Assembly: GCF_900142095.1 (NCBI RefSeq)
Contig: NZ_FQZP01000005.1
Span: forward strand, 1-64,000
Reading direction: 5' to 3'
From: Thermoclostridium caenicola
GTDB taxonomy: Bacteria; Bacillota; Clostridia; DSM-8532
DNA length: 64,000 nucleotides
Each line of letters opens with the position of its first letter. Positions within the stretch are counted from its first letter, which is position 1. The notes below the pieces were generated by a model that was not told where the DNA came from, did no database searches, and was given only the letters and a program-made list of their open reading frames with translations. This document shows, one piece after another, positions 1-9,137 of this stretch. The position numbers and the translations under genes are program-made.

Positions 1-311
<311 letters not shown>

Positions 312-579
312 AAATTATTTGAGCATCGTCCCAGGTCAAGCTCTCGCTCAACCAGGAATGCCTTGTCCTGTTACTCTTTAACCTACTACTCACTTTCGCA
401 AGTAGTTGAATTACTCAAAGCTTCCATAGACGCTTCCGCATCCATGTACTCGCTTAACGGGTTCCTGCATCATTTGCATGATGCTTTCTCATACACTGTT
501 CAATTTTCAATGTCCATGCCGCTCTTTTGCTTGTTCATGCCCCGGAACGCTTTCGCCTTCCAAGGCGCGGCGGAATTTT
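312..579 (-). other. rRNA operon leader
   Basis: This is the transcribed leader between the most proximal promoter and the 16S gene. It holds no credible protein gene. Around 495-515 the reverse strand reads ACATTGAAAATTGAACAGTG, which resembles the boxA-adjacent sequence of Firmicute rRNA leaders (antitermination). Just at the mature 16S end lies a perfect palindrome, CTCAAATAAATTATTTGAG (305-323), and a longer GC-rich inverted repeat lies around 321-360; both may help in processing. Roles are inferred from position. Confidence 0.6.
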
Positions 580-609
580 ATTTTATCACATTCGCCCGGC
601 CTTTGTCAA
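580..609 (-). promoter_or_regulatory. rRNA promoter P4 (nearest the 16S gene)
   Basis: Reverse strand: TTGACA (604-609), 18-nt spacer, TAAAAT (580-585). The bases after the -10 read AAAATTCCGCCG, a start region shared with the three other promoters upstream. Confidence 0.85.
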
Positions 610-698
610 CACCTTTCGACTTTTTTCGAGCTTCCAATTTCTTGATCCGCTCTTGCCGAAACCGTTTATTGACGGGCCTCTCGGGGCGACGGAATCTT

Positions 699-727
699 AG
701 TTTACCATGCCGCGCGGTATTTGTCAA
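699..727 (-). promoter_or_regulatory. rRNA promoter P3
   Basis: Reverse strand: TTGACA (722-727), 17-nt spacer, TAAACT (699-704), then AAGATTCCGTCG. Same orientation and architecture as P1, P2 and P4. Confidence 0.85.
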
Positions 728-851
728 TCTCCTCTTTCTGCCAGATTTCTTTCACCTGCTGAATGCCGGAGGAAGGAATGAAGGCTCGTCGCCTTCACTT
801 CCCATACCGCTATGAGACCTCGGATTTACCGGTCATCATCGGCGGATATTC

Positions 852-881
852 AGTCTAGCATGGCCGGCGCCGTTTTGTCAA
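852..881 (-). promoter_or_regulatory. rRNA promoter P2
   Basis: Reverse strand: TTGACA (876-881), 18-nt spacer, TAGACT (852-857), then GAATATCCGCCG. The element preceding the -35 (AGAGGCGA) resembles that of P3 (AGAGGAGA). Confidence 0.83.
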
Positions 882-997
882 TCGCCTCTTTCTTCCATGC
901 CATCTATCCAAGGAACGCTGCCCGAAGGCCTTATGCCTTCAGCCGCCGGACCTTTTCGAAGCCGCTTTTCAATCAGCCTCATCACCGGCGGAAGTTA

Positions 998-1027
998 AGT
1001 TTAGCACGGATGGGCTTGTCCTGTCAA
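998..1027 (-). promoter_or_regulatory. rRNA promoter P1 (most distal)
   Basis: Reverse strand: TTGACA (1022-1027), 18-nt spacer, TAAACT (998-1003), then TAACTTCCGCCG. It starts right after the trp operon's final hairpin, so the rRNA operon is insulated from trp read-through. Confidence 0.83.
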
Positions 1028-1058
1028 TCTCCTTTTTAATCCATATGCCAGTCCGTGA

Positions 1059-1090
1059 ACAGGGCCCGGAAAACTTCTTCCGGACCCTGT
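1059..1090 (-). terminator. Hairpin at the end of the trp operon
   Basis: A 13-bp inverted repeat (ACAGGGCCCGGAA and its near complement, one mismatch) with a 6-nt loop lies 40 bases after trpA. On the minus strand it is not followed by a U-run, so it may be a weak terminator or a mRNA-stabilising hairpin. Confidence 0.5.
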
Positions 1091-1128
1091 TTGCCTGCCT
1101 TCGTTTTTATATTTATTAATATAGTTAC

Positions 1129-1908
1129 TTAATATATGTCAGAAACAGCATGTTTCATCATGCGCACATATTCCACCACATGGGGGACACAATCCGCGCC
1201 GTACTGTTCGACCATTCTGACGATGGCGCTGCCAACGATAACTCCGTCGGCGAAAGCCGCCATTCTTGAAGCCTGTTCAGGAGTTGAAATACCGAATCCA
1301 ATGGCGCAGGGAACATCCGTCACTTTCCTTATCCGATTCACCATCTCTTCCGCTTCATTGCCGATATGCTCCCGCACACCGGTCACCCCCATGGAGGACA
1401 CACAGTATATGAAGCCCTGTGCTTCCCTGGCGATTGTCTCTATCCTGCTGCCGGAGGTTGGCGATACCAAGGGAACCAGCATGATGCCGTACTTTCTGCA
1501 GAACGGCAGAATCTCCCCTCTTTCCTCAAAAGGCAGATCGGGTATGATCAGCGCGTCCACCCCGGCCTCTTCACAGTTTTCCAGGAACCTGTCATAGCCA
1601 TAGGAAAAAACCGGATTGATATAGGTCATGAAGGCTATAGGCACCTGGCAGGTCTTCCGGATACGCCTGACCATGGCAAAGATGCTGTCGGTCGTAACAC
1701 CGCCTGCTAAAGCCCTGCTGCTAGCGGCCTGGATGACCGGACCCTCGGCCACCGGATCAGAAAAAGGGATGCCCAGCTCGATCAAATCGGCGCCGGCTTC
1801 CGCCATGCCATGCACCAGCCGCTCGGTTGTCTCAATATCCGGATCGCCTGCCGTTATAAAAGGAATAAAAGCTTTGCCGTTTTTAAAGACCTGCTCCATC
1901 CTATTCAT
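1129..1908 (-). CDS. trpA: Tryptophan synthase alpha chain
   Basis: Cleaves indole-3-glycerol phosphate to indole and glyceraldehyde 3-phosphate, and passes indole to TrpB through the alpha2-beta2 tunnel. The 259-residue protein has the usual length for the family. It shows the ELGIPFSDP block with the catalytic Glu and the second catalytic acid region ([10 protein letters not shown]), [15 protein letters not shown] and the phosphate-binding GFGIS/GSAIV segments near the C-terminus. The ATG lies inside the end of trpB, an 8-base overlap that implies translational coupling. It is the last gene of the trp operon and is followed by a hairpin. Confidence 0.97.
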   Translation of the reverse strand: MNRMEQVFKNGKAFIPFITAGDPDIETTERLVHGMAEAGADLIELGIPFSDPVAEGPVIQAASSRALAGGVTTDSIFAMVRRIRKTCQVPIAFMTYINPVFSYGYDRFLENCEEAGVDALIIPDLPFEERGEILPFCRKYGIMLVPLVSPTSGSRIETIAREAQGFIYCVSSMGVTGVREHIGNEAEEMVNRIRKVTDVPCAIGFGISTPEQASRMAAFADGVIVGSAIVRMVEQYGADCVPHVVEYVRMMKHAVSDIY

Positions 1909-3091
1909 GGATATCCACCCCTCTGTAACGGGCTATGGAAGCCACATCCTTATCGCCCCTGCCGGAGAGGCCGACGACTATGATCTGGTCCTGCCTCATC
2001 TGAGGCGCACGCTTCATGGCATAGGCAACCGCATGGGCGCTTTCAATGGCCGGAATAATGCCCTCCGTACGAGACAGGTATTCGAAGGCTTCTACGGCCT
2101 CCTCATCGGTGATCGGAACATATTCCGCCCTTCCTCTATCGCGCAGGTAGGCATGCTCCGGCCCAACACCCGGATAATCAAGTCCGGCAGAGATGGAATG
2201 GACCGGCGCTATCTGGCCGTATGCATCCTGGCAGAAATACGACTTCATACCATGGAAAATGCCGACTTTGCCCAAGGTCATGGTTGCCGCGTGCTTATCG
2301 GTATGGATGCCATGGCCGGCAGCCTCGCAGCCGATGAGGGCTACGTCCCGATCGTTGATGAATTCGTGGAAGAGCCCTATGGCATTGCTGCCGCCGCCTA
2401 CACAGGCCACCAGGACGTCCGGAAGCCTCCCTTCCCTTTCCAGAATCTGCTGCCTGACTTCCCGGCCGATCACGCTCTGGAAATCCCGCACGATGGTCGG
2501 AAACGGGTGCGGACCCATGACCGATCCCAGGACATAATGGGTATCGGCAACGCGCCTGCTCCATTCCCGCAGGGTCTCATTCACCGCATCCTTCAGGGTC
2601 TGGGTACCGCTGGTCACCTCATGGACCTTTGCCCCCAGGAGCTTCATGCGATAAACATTGAGGGCCTGACGCCTTGTATCTTCCTTTCCCATGAAGATCT
2701 CGCATTCAAGGCCTAAAAGTGCGGCCGCAGTCGCAGTGGCAACCCCGTGCTGCCCGGCTCCCGTTTCGGCGATGACGCGGGTTTTGCCCATCCGCTTTGC
2801 CAGGAGCACCTGTCCCAGCACATTGTTGATCTTGTGGGAGCCTGTGTGGTTGAGATCTTCCCTCTTGAGGTAAATTTTCGCCCCACCCAGATCCCTGGTC
2901 ATCTTTTCCGCGTAATAGAGCAGCGAAGGCCTGCCCGCATATTCCTGAAGCAACCTGTTCAGCTCGCTTTTGAAATCCGGATCATCCTTTAGCCGTTCAT
3001 AGGCTTCTTCCAGCTCGATAACAGCATTCATCAGCGTTTCCGGAATGTATTGACCGCCGTAGTCGCCAAACCTTCCTTTTGACATGAACAT
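1901..3091 (-). CDS. trpB: Tryptophan synthase beta chain
   Basis: PLP enzyme that condenses indole with L-serine to give tryptophan. The 396-residue length is normal for a TrpB1-type subunit. It contains the PLP lysine motif [14 protein letters not shown], the active-site ETGAGQHG segment, the phosphate-binding glycine-rich loop CVGGGSNA and the C-terminal SGRGDKD. The start chosen has AGGAG four bases upstream. A 105-base gap separates it from trpF, with no promoter or terminator I can recognise, and it overlaps trpA downstream. Confidence 0.97.
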   Translation of the reverse strand: MFMSKGRFGDYGGQYIPETLMNAVIELEEAYERLKDDPDFKSELNRLLQEYAGRPSLLYYAEKMTRDLGGAKIYLKREDLNHTGSHKINNVLGQVLLAKRMGKTRVIAETGAGQHGVATATAAALLGLECEIFMGKEDTRRQALNVYRMKLLGAKVHEVTSGTQTLKDAVNETLREWSRRVADTHYVLGSVMGPHPFPTIVRDFQSVIGREVRQQILEREGRLPDVLVACVGGGSNAIGLFHEFINDRDVALIGCEAAGHGIHTDKHAATMTLGKVGIFHGMKSYFCQDAYGQIAPVHSISAGLDYPGVGPEHAYLRDRGRAEYVPITDEEAVEAFEYLSRTEGIIPAIESAHAVAYAMKRAPQMRQDQIIVVGLSGRGDKDVASIARYRGVDIHE

Positions 3092-3196
3092 CCGTCTCCT
3101 TTATCCATGATGCCGTTCACATGATTGTGCATTTTCAGGCACTGTTTCCTGCCGGCTAAGCAAAATGCCCCGCCGGGCTCTCCACTGCAAATCAGA

Positions 3197-3817
3197 TTAC
3201 GGCCTGTTTTGCTTTCTTGCCAGGGCTACAATCTCCCTTATCTTCTCAGGATCCTTAAAGCCCGCTGTCTCTACCCCGCTGCTGACATCAATGCCATAGG
3301 GCCGGCATTTTTCGATGGCTTGCAAAATGTTGCCCGAATGGATGCCTCCGGCCAGAAAAAAGGGTTTGTTGATTTCAGGAATCAGGGACCAGTCAAAGGT
3401 CCTGCCCATTCCGCCGTATTGATCCTCATGCCAGGCATCCAGCAGCAGATAATCACAGGACAAAGCCAATGCTTGCCGTATATCCCCCGCATCCTTCACC
3501 CTTACAGCCTTGATGACCGGATTGGTCACGCAGGATTTCAGGGCCTGAATATAATCTTCATCCTCATCGCCATGGAGCTGGATCAGATCGATCACCCCTG
3601 AGTGGCACAAGCGGATGATGCGCGCCATTTCTTCATTGACAAACACGCCGACCGCTTTGATGGAAGGATTCAGGCATGCCTTCAGGGCCTTAGCCTGTTC
3701 CTCGTCCACCTGCCGCCTGCTCCTGGCAAATACAAAGCCGATGTAGTCAGGACGGGCCTCGTTGGCGGCTTCGATATCCACTTTTCGTGTCAAACCGCAT
3801 ATCTTGATCATAGCCAT
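3197..3817 (-). CDS. trpF: Phosphoribosylanthranilate isomerase
   Basis: Amadori rearrangement of N-(5'-phosphoribosyl)anthranilate to CdRP. The 206-residue beta/alpha barrel begins with IKICGLTR, carrying the catalytic Cys, and has the catalytic Asp in LLLDAW at about residue 126. FFLAGGI and DVSSGVE form the phosphate site. GGAGG lies upstream of the ATG. It sits between trpC and trpB in the operon. Confidence 0.96.
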   Translation of the reverse strand: MAMIKICGLTRKVDIEAANEARPDYIGFVFARSRRQVDEEQAKALKACLNPSIKAVGVFVNEEMARIIRLCHSGVIDLIQLHGDEDEDYIQALKSCVTNPVIKAVRVKDAGDIRQALALSCDYLLLDAWHEDQYGGMGRTFDWSLIPEINKPFFLAGGIHSGNILQAIEKCRPYGIDVSSGVETAGFKDPEKIREIVALARKQNRP

Positions 3818-3836
3818 GCTCGCGTCCCTCCGATCC

Positions 3837-4628
3837 CTATGCGTCGTGACAGCCCTTCAAGCAGGCGAGCATGGCTTTTTTGTCGGGACTTCTCATCAGC
3901 GCTTCCCCTATCAGGACCGCATCCACACCGTGCTTTTCGAGCATGGCGATATCCTCTCTGGACTGAATGCCGCTTTCCGCCACATAGACAATGTGGTCCG
4001 GGACCATTTCCCTCAGCGTGATACAGGTCCTGATATCCACCTCAAAGGTCCTGAGATTGCGGTTATTCACACCGATCACCCGGGCACCTGCCTCAAGGGC
4101 GGAGAGGACTTCTTCCCTGGTGTGGGCTTCCACAAGTGCGGAAAGCCCGAGCCCGTCACAGATCCCCATGTATTCCTTCAGGGTCTGCGTATCCATTAGG
4201 GAACAAATCAACAGGACCGCATCCGCTCCCAAAAGCTTTGCCTCATATATCTGGTAGGCATCCACGATGAAGTCCTTCCGCAATACGGGTATGCTGACCA
4301 GCGTGCTGATTTCTTCAAGATACCGGTCATGGCCTTTAAAGTATTCAGGCTCGGTCAGGACCGAAATCGCCCGGGCCCCGGCTTCCTCGTATTCCCTGGC
4401 AATCGTCTTATAGGGGAAATCGGGAGCGATTTCGCCTTTTGAAGGCGATGCCTTCTTTACTTCGCAGATGAAGGAGATGCCATTACCCTTGAGCGCTTTT
4501 TCAAAGGCAAAGGGCCCGCGGCTGTTTTTTATGCCTGCTATCCGTTCTTTCAGCACATCCGGTGGTATTTCCCGTTTTGCTTTCTCCACGCGCTTTCTTG
4601 TGGATTCTGCCAAGGTTTCCAGTATCAT
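3837..4628 (-). CDS. trpC: Indole-3-glycerol phosphate synthase
   Basis: Ring closure of CdRP to indole-3-glycerol phosphate. The reading frame is open much further upstream, but the start is placed at ATG 4628 (MILETLAEST), because it is preceded by GGTGGAG and gives the family's usual length (263 residues). Earlier codons lie inside trpD in another frame. Motifs: CEVKKASPSKG (catalytic Lys), VLRKDF, GVNNRNLRTF and AESGI. There are 20 bases to trpD and 19 to trpF. Confidence 0.96.
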   Translation of the reverse strand: MILETLAESTRKRVEKAKREIPPDVLKERIAGIKNSRGPFAFEKALKGNGISFICEVKKASPSKGEIAPDFPYKTIAREYEEAGARAISVLTEPEYFKGHDRYLEEISTLVSIPVLRKDFIVDAYQIYEAKLLGADAVLLICSLMDTQTLKEYMGICDGLGLSALVEAHTREEVLSALEAGARVIGVNNRNLRTFEVDIRTCITLREMVPDHIVYVAESGIQSREDIAMLEKHGVDAVLIGEALMRSPDKKAMLACLKGCHDA

Positions 4629-4648
4629 TTCTCCACCAGCCTTTTCGG

Positions 4649-5671
4649 TCAGTCTTCGGCATGGGACAGGCGGATAAACCTGTTCAACTGTTCCATAGCC
4701 TTTCCGCTGTCGATGGTCTCTGCTGCAAGCCGCACACATTCCCTGAGGGTAATGTTGTCGTAGTACATGTAGAGGCAAACCGCGGAGTTGAGCAGGACCG
4801 TGTCCCGTTTGGGCCCTTTTTCGCCGCTCAGGATTCTCAGGGCAATCTCCGCATTCTCCTGGGGACCGCCGCCCATCAGATCCTCGGGCTTGCAGTAGGA
4901 AAATCCGAACTGTTGCGGATCCAGGAAGAAACTGTTCAGACGTCCATGATTGACTTCGCACACGGTGGTTTTCGTGGTCATGGAGATCTCATCCAGGCCA
5001 TCATGCCCATGGACCACCATGGCCTTTTTCACGCCCAGGTTGCATAGCACCCTGGCAAGCGGCTCCACCAGGTTCTCGTCATAAACGCCCAAAAGCTGCA
5101 GGGTGGCGTTGGCCGGGCTCGACAGGGGCCCCAGGATGTTGAAAATGGTGCGCGCCCCTATCTCCTTCCTGACCGGCGCGGCATATTTCATGGCCGAATG
5201 GTAGAACGGCGCGAACATGAAACAGATACCGATCTCCCTTAAAATCCTTTCGCTCTTCTCAACGGGAATATCGATTTTCACGCCCAGGGCTTCCAGGACG
5301 TCCGCGCTTCCGCACTTACTGGAGACGCTCCTGTTGCCGTGTTTGGCCACCGGTATGCCTGCCGCTGAAATGACCAGCGAGGAGACGGTGGAGATGTTGA
5401 AGGTATAGGTCTGATCCCCTCCGGTACCGACGATGTCCAGCACATCGCCCTCATGTCGGAGCTTGGTGCCGTATTTCCGCATGATCATGGCGCAGGCCGT
5501 GATCTCATCAATGGTCTCGCCCTTCATCCTCATGGCGGTCAGAAAGGCTGCAATCTGCGCCGGCGTGGCACTGCCGCTCATGATTTCATCCATGACTGCC
5601 TTGGTCATGTCAAGGGACAGATCTTCCCGGTTCAGAAGTTTATGTATGGCTTCCTTAATCATCATGCTCAC
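4649..5671 (-). CDS. trpD: Anthranilate phosphoribosyltransferase
   Basis: Transfers phosphoribose from PRPP to anthranilate. 340 residues from a GTG start preceded by GAGG; an ATG three codons on is an alternative. The PRPP-binding GTGGDQTYTFNIST, the HGNRSVSSKCG segment and GARTIFNILGPL are all present. It is a stand-alone enzyme, not fused to trpG, which is encoded separately just upstream. Confidence 0.96.
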   Translation of the reverse strand: MSMMIKEAIHKLLNREDLSLDMTKAVMDEIMSGSATPAQIAAFLTAMRMKGETIDEITACAMIMRKYGTKLRHEGDVLDIVGTGGDQTYTFNISTVSSLVISAAGIPVAKHGNRSVSSKCGSADVLEALGVKIDIPVEKSERILREIGICFMFAPFYHSAMKYAAPVRKEIGARTIFNILGPLSSPANATLQLLGVYDENLVEPLARVLCNLGVKKAMVVHGHDGLDEISMTTKTTVCEVNHGRLNSFFLDPQQFGFSYCKPEDLMGGGPQENAEIALRILSGEKGPKRDTVLLNSAVCLYMYYDNITLRECVRLAAETIDSGKAMEQLNRFIRLSHAED

Positions 5672-5680
5672 CGCCTATCC

Positions 5681-6253
5681 TCAAAATATATTCCTCAGGA
5701 AATTGCTCATGATGACGCTTCCGTGCGGTGTCAGGACGGACTCGGGATGGAACTGGAGCCCGTAAACCTCATAATCCCTGTGCTTGATTCCCATGATTTC
5801 CCCGCTGTCATCCTCAGCGATAACCAGGAGTTCGTCGGGCAGGGATCTTCTCTCGACAGCCAGGGAGTGATACCTGGCCGCCTGGATGATGGGCGGAAGC
5901 CCTTTGAACAGTCTGCTGCCGTTGGCAATATGGATATTGCTGGATTTGCCGTGCATCAGCTGTCTGGCCGGAGCAATGGCTGCCCCGAAAGCCTCGCAGA
6001 TGGCCTGGTGTCCAAGGCATATACCAAGCACGGGGATCTCTCCCTTGATCTTCAGGACCAGGTCCTCGCAGATGCCCGCCTGCCTTGGATAGCCCGGACC
6101 GGGTGAAAGGATGATGTGCGTGGGCCTTAAAGACCTGACTTCATCAACCGTGATGGCATCATTCCGGATGACCCGGATGTCTTCATTGATGGACCCGGCA
6201 AGCTGCGCCAGGTTATAGGTAAAGCTGTCATAGTTGTCAATGATCAGGATCAT
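5681..6253 (-). CDS. trpG: Anthranilate synthase glutamine amidotransferase component
   Basis: Class I glutamine amidotransferase that supplies ammonia to TrpE. The protein starts MILIIDNYDSFTYNL, has the nucleophile Cys in GICLGHQAI (about residue 79) and the His-Glu pair in FHPESV. The chosen ATG overlaps the trpE stop by one base (TGATG); a GTG one codon earlier is possible. It could also serve para-aminobenzoate synthesis, as in many Firmicutes where no separate pabA exists, but nothing here tests that. Confidence 0.95.
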   Translation of the reverse strand: MILIIDNYDSFTYNLAQLAGSINEDIRVIRNDAITVDEVRSLRPTHIILSPGPGYPRQAGICEDLVLKIKGEIPVLGICLGHQAICEAFGAAIAPARQLMHGKSSNIHIANGSRLFKGLPPIIQAARYHSLAVERRSLPDELLVIAEDDSGEIMGIKHRDYEVYGLQFHPESVLTPHGSVIMSNFLRNIF

Positions 6254-7728
6254 CACGCATCCACCTCCCCAGCCGCCATGATGGCCTCTATAACGGCCTT
6301 GGCCTTGTTTCCCGATTCTTCGTATTCCCTTTCGGCGATGCTGTCGGCTACAACACCGCCGCCGGCCTGCACATAGACCTTACCGTCCTTTTTGACTGCC
6401 ATGCGGATGGCGATGCAGGCATCCATATTCCCCGTGAAGTCTATGTAGCCGATGGCTCCGCCATAGATACCTCTTGGCGCCTTTTCAAGCTCCTCGATGA
6501 TCTCGCATGCGCGGATCTTGGGAGCGCCGGACAGGGTACCGGCAGGGAGCAGCGCCTCAATCGCATCCAGGGCGTCCCGGTCTTTCCGGATGCGGCCTTC
6601 CACTTCGGATGTGATGTGCATAACCCTGGAGTAGCGCTGGATGGCCCTGTACTGCGTTACGCGGACGCTTCCATATTCGGATATCTTCCCCAAGTCGTTC
6701 CTTGCCAGATCCACCAGCATATCATGCTCTGCCAGTTCCTTTTCATCTGCCAGCAGATGCTTTTCCAGAGCCAGATCCTCATCGGCGGTCAAGCCCCGGG
6801 GCATGGTCCCGGCTATGGGGAAGGTTGTCAGCTTCCTGCCCTGAAGCCTTACCAGGGTTTCCGGGGATGTGCTGATGAGCTGCAAATCGCGGTTTTGCAG
6901 AAATACCATGTACGGAGAAGGGTTGGTCGTTCTCAGGACCCTGTAGGCATCAAGCAGGCTGCTCGCATACTCTGCTTCAAACCGCCTGGAAATGACGGCC
7001 TGGAATATGTCGCCCGCTTTGATGTATACCTTTGTCTTTTGGACCATCTCGCAGAATTCTTCCTTAGAGACATTGCAGGAGAAACACGGAACGGTCTTTG
7101 CTTCGGTTTCGGGCAGGGGGGCCTGGTCGGTTATGACCCGGACGATGTCTTCAATCGCGTCGAGCGCTTTCTGATAGTTTTCCTCCAGCCTGTCGGTGCG
7201 CATGTTGGCCACAATGCTGATCTTCTGCTTCAGGTGGTCATAGGCGATGACCTTGTCAAACAGCATGAGATCCAGATCGTTGAATTCGCTGCTCCTGAGC
7301 TTCAAAACCGGCTCAGCGTAACCGATCATGGCATAGGAGAAGTACCCCACAAACCCTCCGGCAAACGGCGGCATGCCCGGAAGCCTCGGCGCTTTGTACG
7401 CCGACAGGAATGACCGCAGCGCCTCATATGGCTTGCGGGTATGCAGCGTCCGCTTTTGGCCATCCTCGATGGTGAGTTCACCGTCCTTGAGAACCACATG
7501 GGCTATCGGATCAAAGCCCAGAAAGGAATACCTGCCCCATTTCTCGCCGCCTTCAACGCTCTCAAGCAAAAAATACCTGTCGCTGATGCGCGCGATCCTG
7601 CGCAAAAGGGCGATGGGTGTTGTGATGTCCGCATAGATTTCCCGGCAGACAGGAATCAGATGATAATCCTGTGCCAGCCGCCGGATCTCGGCGAGATCCG
7701 GCGTTGTTCTGGCCTCGCCTCTTCTCAT
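6253..7728 (-). CDS. trpE: Anthranilate synthase component I
   Basis: Chorismate-utilising subunit that makes anthranilate with TrpG. About 491 residues. The N-terminal FLLESVEGG contains the LLES element that in this family forms the tryptophan feedback site, so the enzyme is probably inhibited by Trp. The C-terminal chorismate-binding domain shows NPSPYM, GTMPRG, GTLSGAPKIRA and GGAIGYIDFTG. The frame opens at a GTG at 7737, but GAGGTGA sits four bases before ATG 7728, which I prefer. It is the first gene of the operon and lies behind a T-box leader. Confidence 0.96.
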   Translation of the reverse strand: MRRGEARTTPDLAEIRRLAQDYHLIPVCREIYADITTPIALLRRIARISDRYFLLESVEGGEKWGRYSFLGFDPIAHVVLKDGELTIEDGQKRTLHTRKPYEALRSFLSAYKAPRLPGMPPFAGGFVGYFSYAMIGYAEPVLKLRSSEFNDLDLMLFDKVIAYDHLKQKISIVANMRTDRLEENYQKALDAIEDIVRVITDQAPLPETEAKTVPCFSCNVSKEEFCEMVQKTKVYIKAGDIFQAVISRRFEAEYASSLLDAYRVLRTTNPSPYMVFLQNRDLQLISTSPETLVRLQGRKLTTFPIAGTMPRGLTADEDLALEKHLLADEKELAEHDMLVDLARNDLGKISEYGSVRVTQYRAIQRYSRVMHITSEVEGRIRKDRDALDAIEALLPAGTLSGAPKIRACEIIEELEKAPRGIYGGAIGYIDFTGNMDACIAIRMAVKKDGKVYVQAGGGVVADSIAEREYEESGNKAKAVIEAIMAAGEVDA

Positions 7729-7818
7729 TTTTCTCACCTCGTCTCATCTCTTCTCTGAGTCAAACTTTCTGTCATTTCCATGCTGCGCGTCCCATGGTGT
7801 CCACGTGAAGCCCTGATA

Positions 7819-7846
7819 TTTGCCGGGTTTTTCAACCCGGCAAATT
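7819..7846 (-). other. Second hairpin after the T-box terminator
   Basis: ATTTGCCGGGTT and AACCCGGCAAAT form a perfect stem with a short A-rich loop, directly after the U-run of the T-box terminator and before trpE. It has no good U-run of its own. It could stabilise the processed trp mRNA; the function is a guess. Confidence 0.5.
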
Positions 7847-8206
7847 AAAAAAGCCTTTGTCCCGTCTTCGGGACAAAAGCTTTTGCTTCTGCGGTGCCAC
7901 CCCAATTGGCGCATGCATGCGCCCACTCATTGCCTGCATACCATCATATGCATCCTGCTGATAACGGGCCGGCTCCCCGTAAGCGCCTACTCTCCATGGG
8001 ATTTCGGGCTTCCCTCACAAGTCCATTCGAAATAACCTTGCAGCCGCATTCCCACCAGCCAGCGGCTCTCTGGGTACAAGTCGTTATTCCTACTCCTCTT
8101 GCTCAACGGTTTATGGCAATCATTCAGTTTTCATCAGCTTGTGTTACATCACCTGGAAACAAAGTTATAACCAACCAGTAATGTAGCCGTCTGAGCTGTG
8201 AATTTG
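7847..8206 (-). promoter_or_regulatory. Tryptophan-specific T-box leader with terminator
   Basis: The reverse strand has the T-box hallmark GGGTGGCACCGC (7891-7902), the AGAGAGC element of stem I (about 8064-8071) and a specifier loop reading GAATGGAC, giving the codon UGG (8023-8025), i.e. tRNA-Trp. A strong terminator follows: AAGCTTTTGTCCCG pairs with CGGGACAAAGGCTT, then a U6 run (about 7847-7884). Known mechanism: uncharged tRNA-Trp stabilises the antiterminator and allows transcription of trpEGDCFBA. Confidence 0.93.
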
Positions 8207-8212
8207 TGGTTA

Positions 8213-8241
8213 ATTTTAGCATGGTTTTTCCATCTTGTCAA
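8213..8241 (-). promoter_or_regulatory. Promoter of the trp operon
   Basis: Reverse strand: TTGACA (8236-8241), 17-nt spacer, TAAAAT (8213-8218), a near-consensus sigma-A promoter that starts transcription just before the T-box. Confidence 0.88.
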
Positions 8242-8278
8242 TTATATTATGCGGTAGCATCCCTGATGGTTCCGTTAA

Positions 8279-8313
8279 ACAGGCAGGGGGATGGATGTCC
8301 CCCTGATGATGCC
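8279..8313 (-). terminator. Terminator after the lipoprotein gene
   Basis: CAGGC...AGGGGGA pairs with TCCCCCTGCCTG on the minus strand, followed by a short U-stretch, immediately after the stop codon. Confidence 0.55.
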
Positions 8314-8316
8314 TGC

Positions 8317-9042
8317 TCATATGGTCCATTGATCATGAATGATGCCTGCCAGGTACCAGGTATCGCCGGACTTTTCGAACACCAGCCTCAGACTTCTCCA
8401 GTCCATTCCCTCATATTGGGGATCTATGCCGGGGAAATGGTATTCCACGATAATGGCATTCTTGTAAACCTCAAAACTGTTGTTGAGCGAATTGCCCTGT
8501 CCCAGGATCCTGTTGTAGCCCACCTGCTCGGCCTCGGTAAACGCCACATCGTAGACAAACCTGGAAAAATACTCGCTGAAGGTGAGCTCGATGGGTTCAC
8601 CGGAACCGTCATAGCTTCCCCAGACATATTTCCTGGTGTCGGATGCCATCTTGCTGATTTGCTCCGCCGTGAACACAAGATCCCTTTCGGTATCCACATA
8701 CCCGTATGGTGAGAACCGGACGCCCTTTTCGGGGTGTACGGCACCGGCAAGCTTTTCAAAATCGCGCTCGGCAATGGCCGTCAGGACCTCTCGTGATCTT
8801 TCCTCAATGATGCTCTTCATGTACGCTTCCGTATCGGCCTGGAGTACATCGCCCTTGATATCCAGATCACTTTTTTCCGAATTCGTTTGGCTGCCGGACT
8901 GGCCTGCATCATTCCCGGGTTCCGCCTTATCCTCGCTACGCGGAATGGTCGTGATGCTGTCACTGTCCAGCTTTGTCAGGCCGCATGCCGCCAGGATAAT
9001 CGACATTAGAACCGGTATGACAAGGATAAAAAACTTTTTCAT
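8317..9042 (-). CDS. Predicted lipoprotein of unknown function
   Basis: 241 residues from an ATG with GGAAGGAGG in front; codons further upstream in the frame lack a ribosome site. Residues 1-19 form a signal peptide ending in the lipobox LAAC (Cys20), so the protein should be lipid-anchored outside the membrane. A polar Ser/Asp/Glu-rich linker (about 22-65) leads to a soluble domain with aromatic-rich C-terminal strands (EYHFPG, WRSLRLVFEKSGDTWYLAGIIHDQW), reminiscent of NTF2-like or similar small cone-shaped folds, but this is only an impression. Downstream of, and in the same direction as, a two-component system, so its level may be set by it; no promoter seen in the 95-base gap. Confidence 0.85.
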   Translation of the reverse strand: MKKFFILVIPVLMSIILAACGLTKLDSDSITTIPRSEDKAEPGNDAGQSGSQTNSEKSDLDIKGDVLQADTEAYMKSIIEERSREVLTAIAERDFEKLAGAVHPEKGVRFSPYGYVDTERDLVFTAEQISKMASDTRKYVWGSYDGSGEPIELTFSEYFSRFVYDVAFTEAEQVGYNRILGQGNSLNNSFEVYKNAIIVEYHFPGIDPQYEGMDWRSLRLVFEKSGDTWYLAGIIHDQWTI

Positions 9043-9137
9043 TGAAGCACCTCCTTCCGTGCTGTCCGTTTTCATCTCTGATTCTAGCATCTGCCTGTTT
9101 CATGATTTCATCAAACCTGTGTCAGAATTGTAACATT

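Noticed and set aside
363-1039. Plus-strand open frames over the rRNA promoter region
   Set aside because: They overlap the leader and four promoters on the other strand and show no protein-like features.
1628-2716. Long plus-strand open frame of 362 codons
   Set aside because: It lies antisense to trpA and trpB, has no ribosome site and no recognisable motifs; a by-product of GC-rich codon use on the other strand.
4629-4961. N-terminal extension of trpC
   Set aside because: It overlaps trpD in another frame; the 4628 start has a ribosome site and family length.
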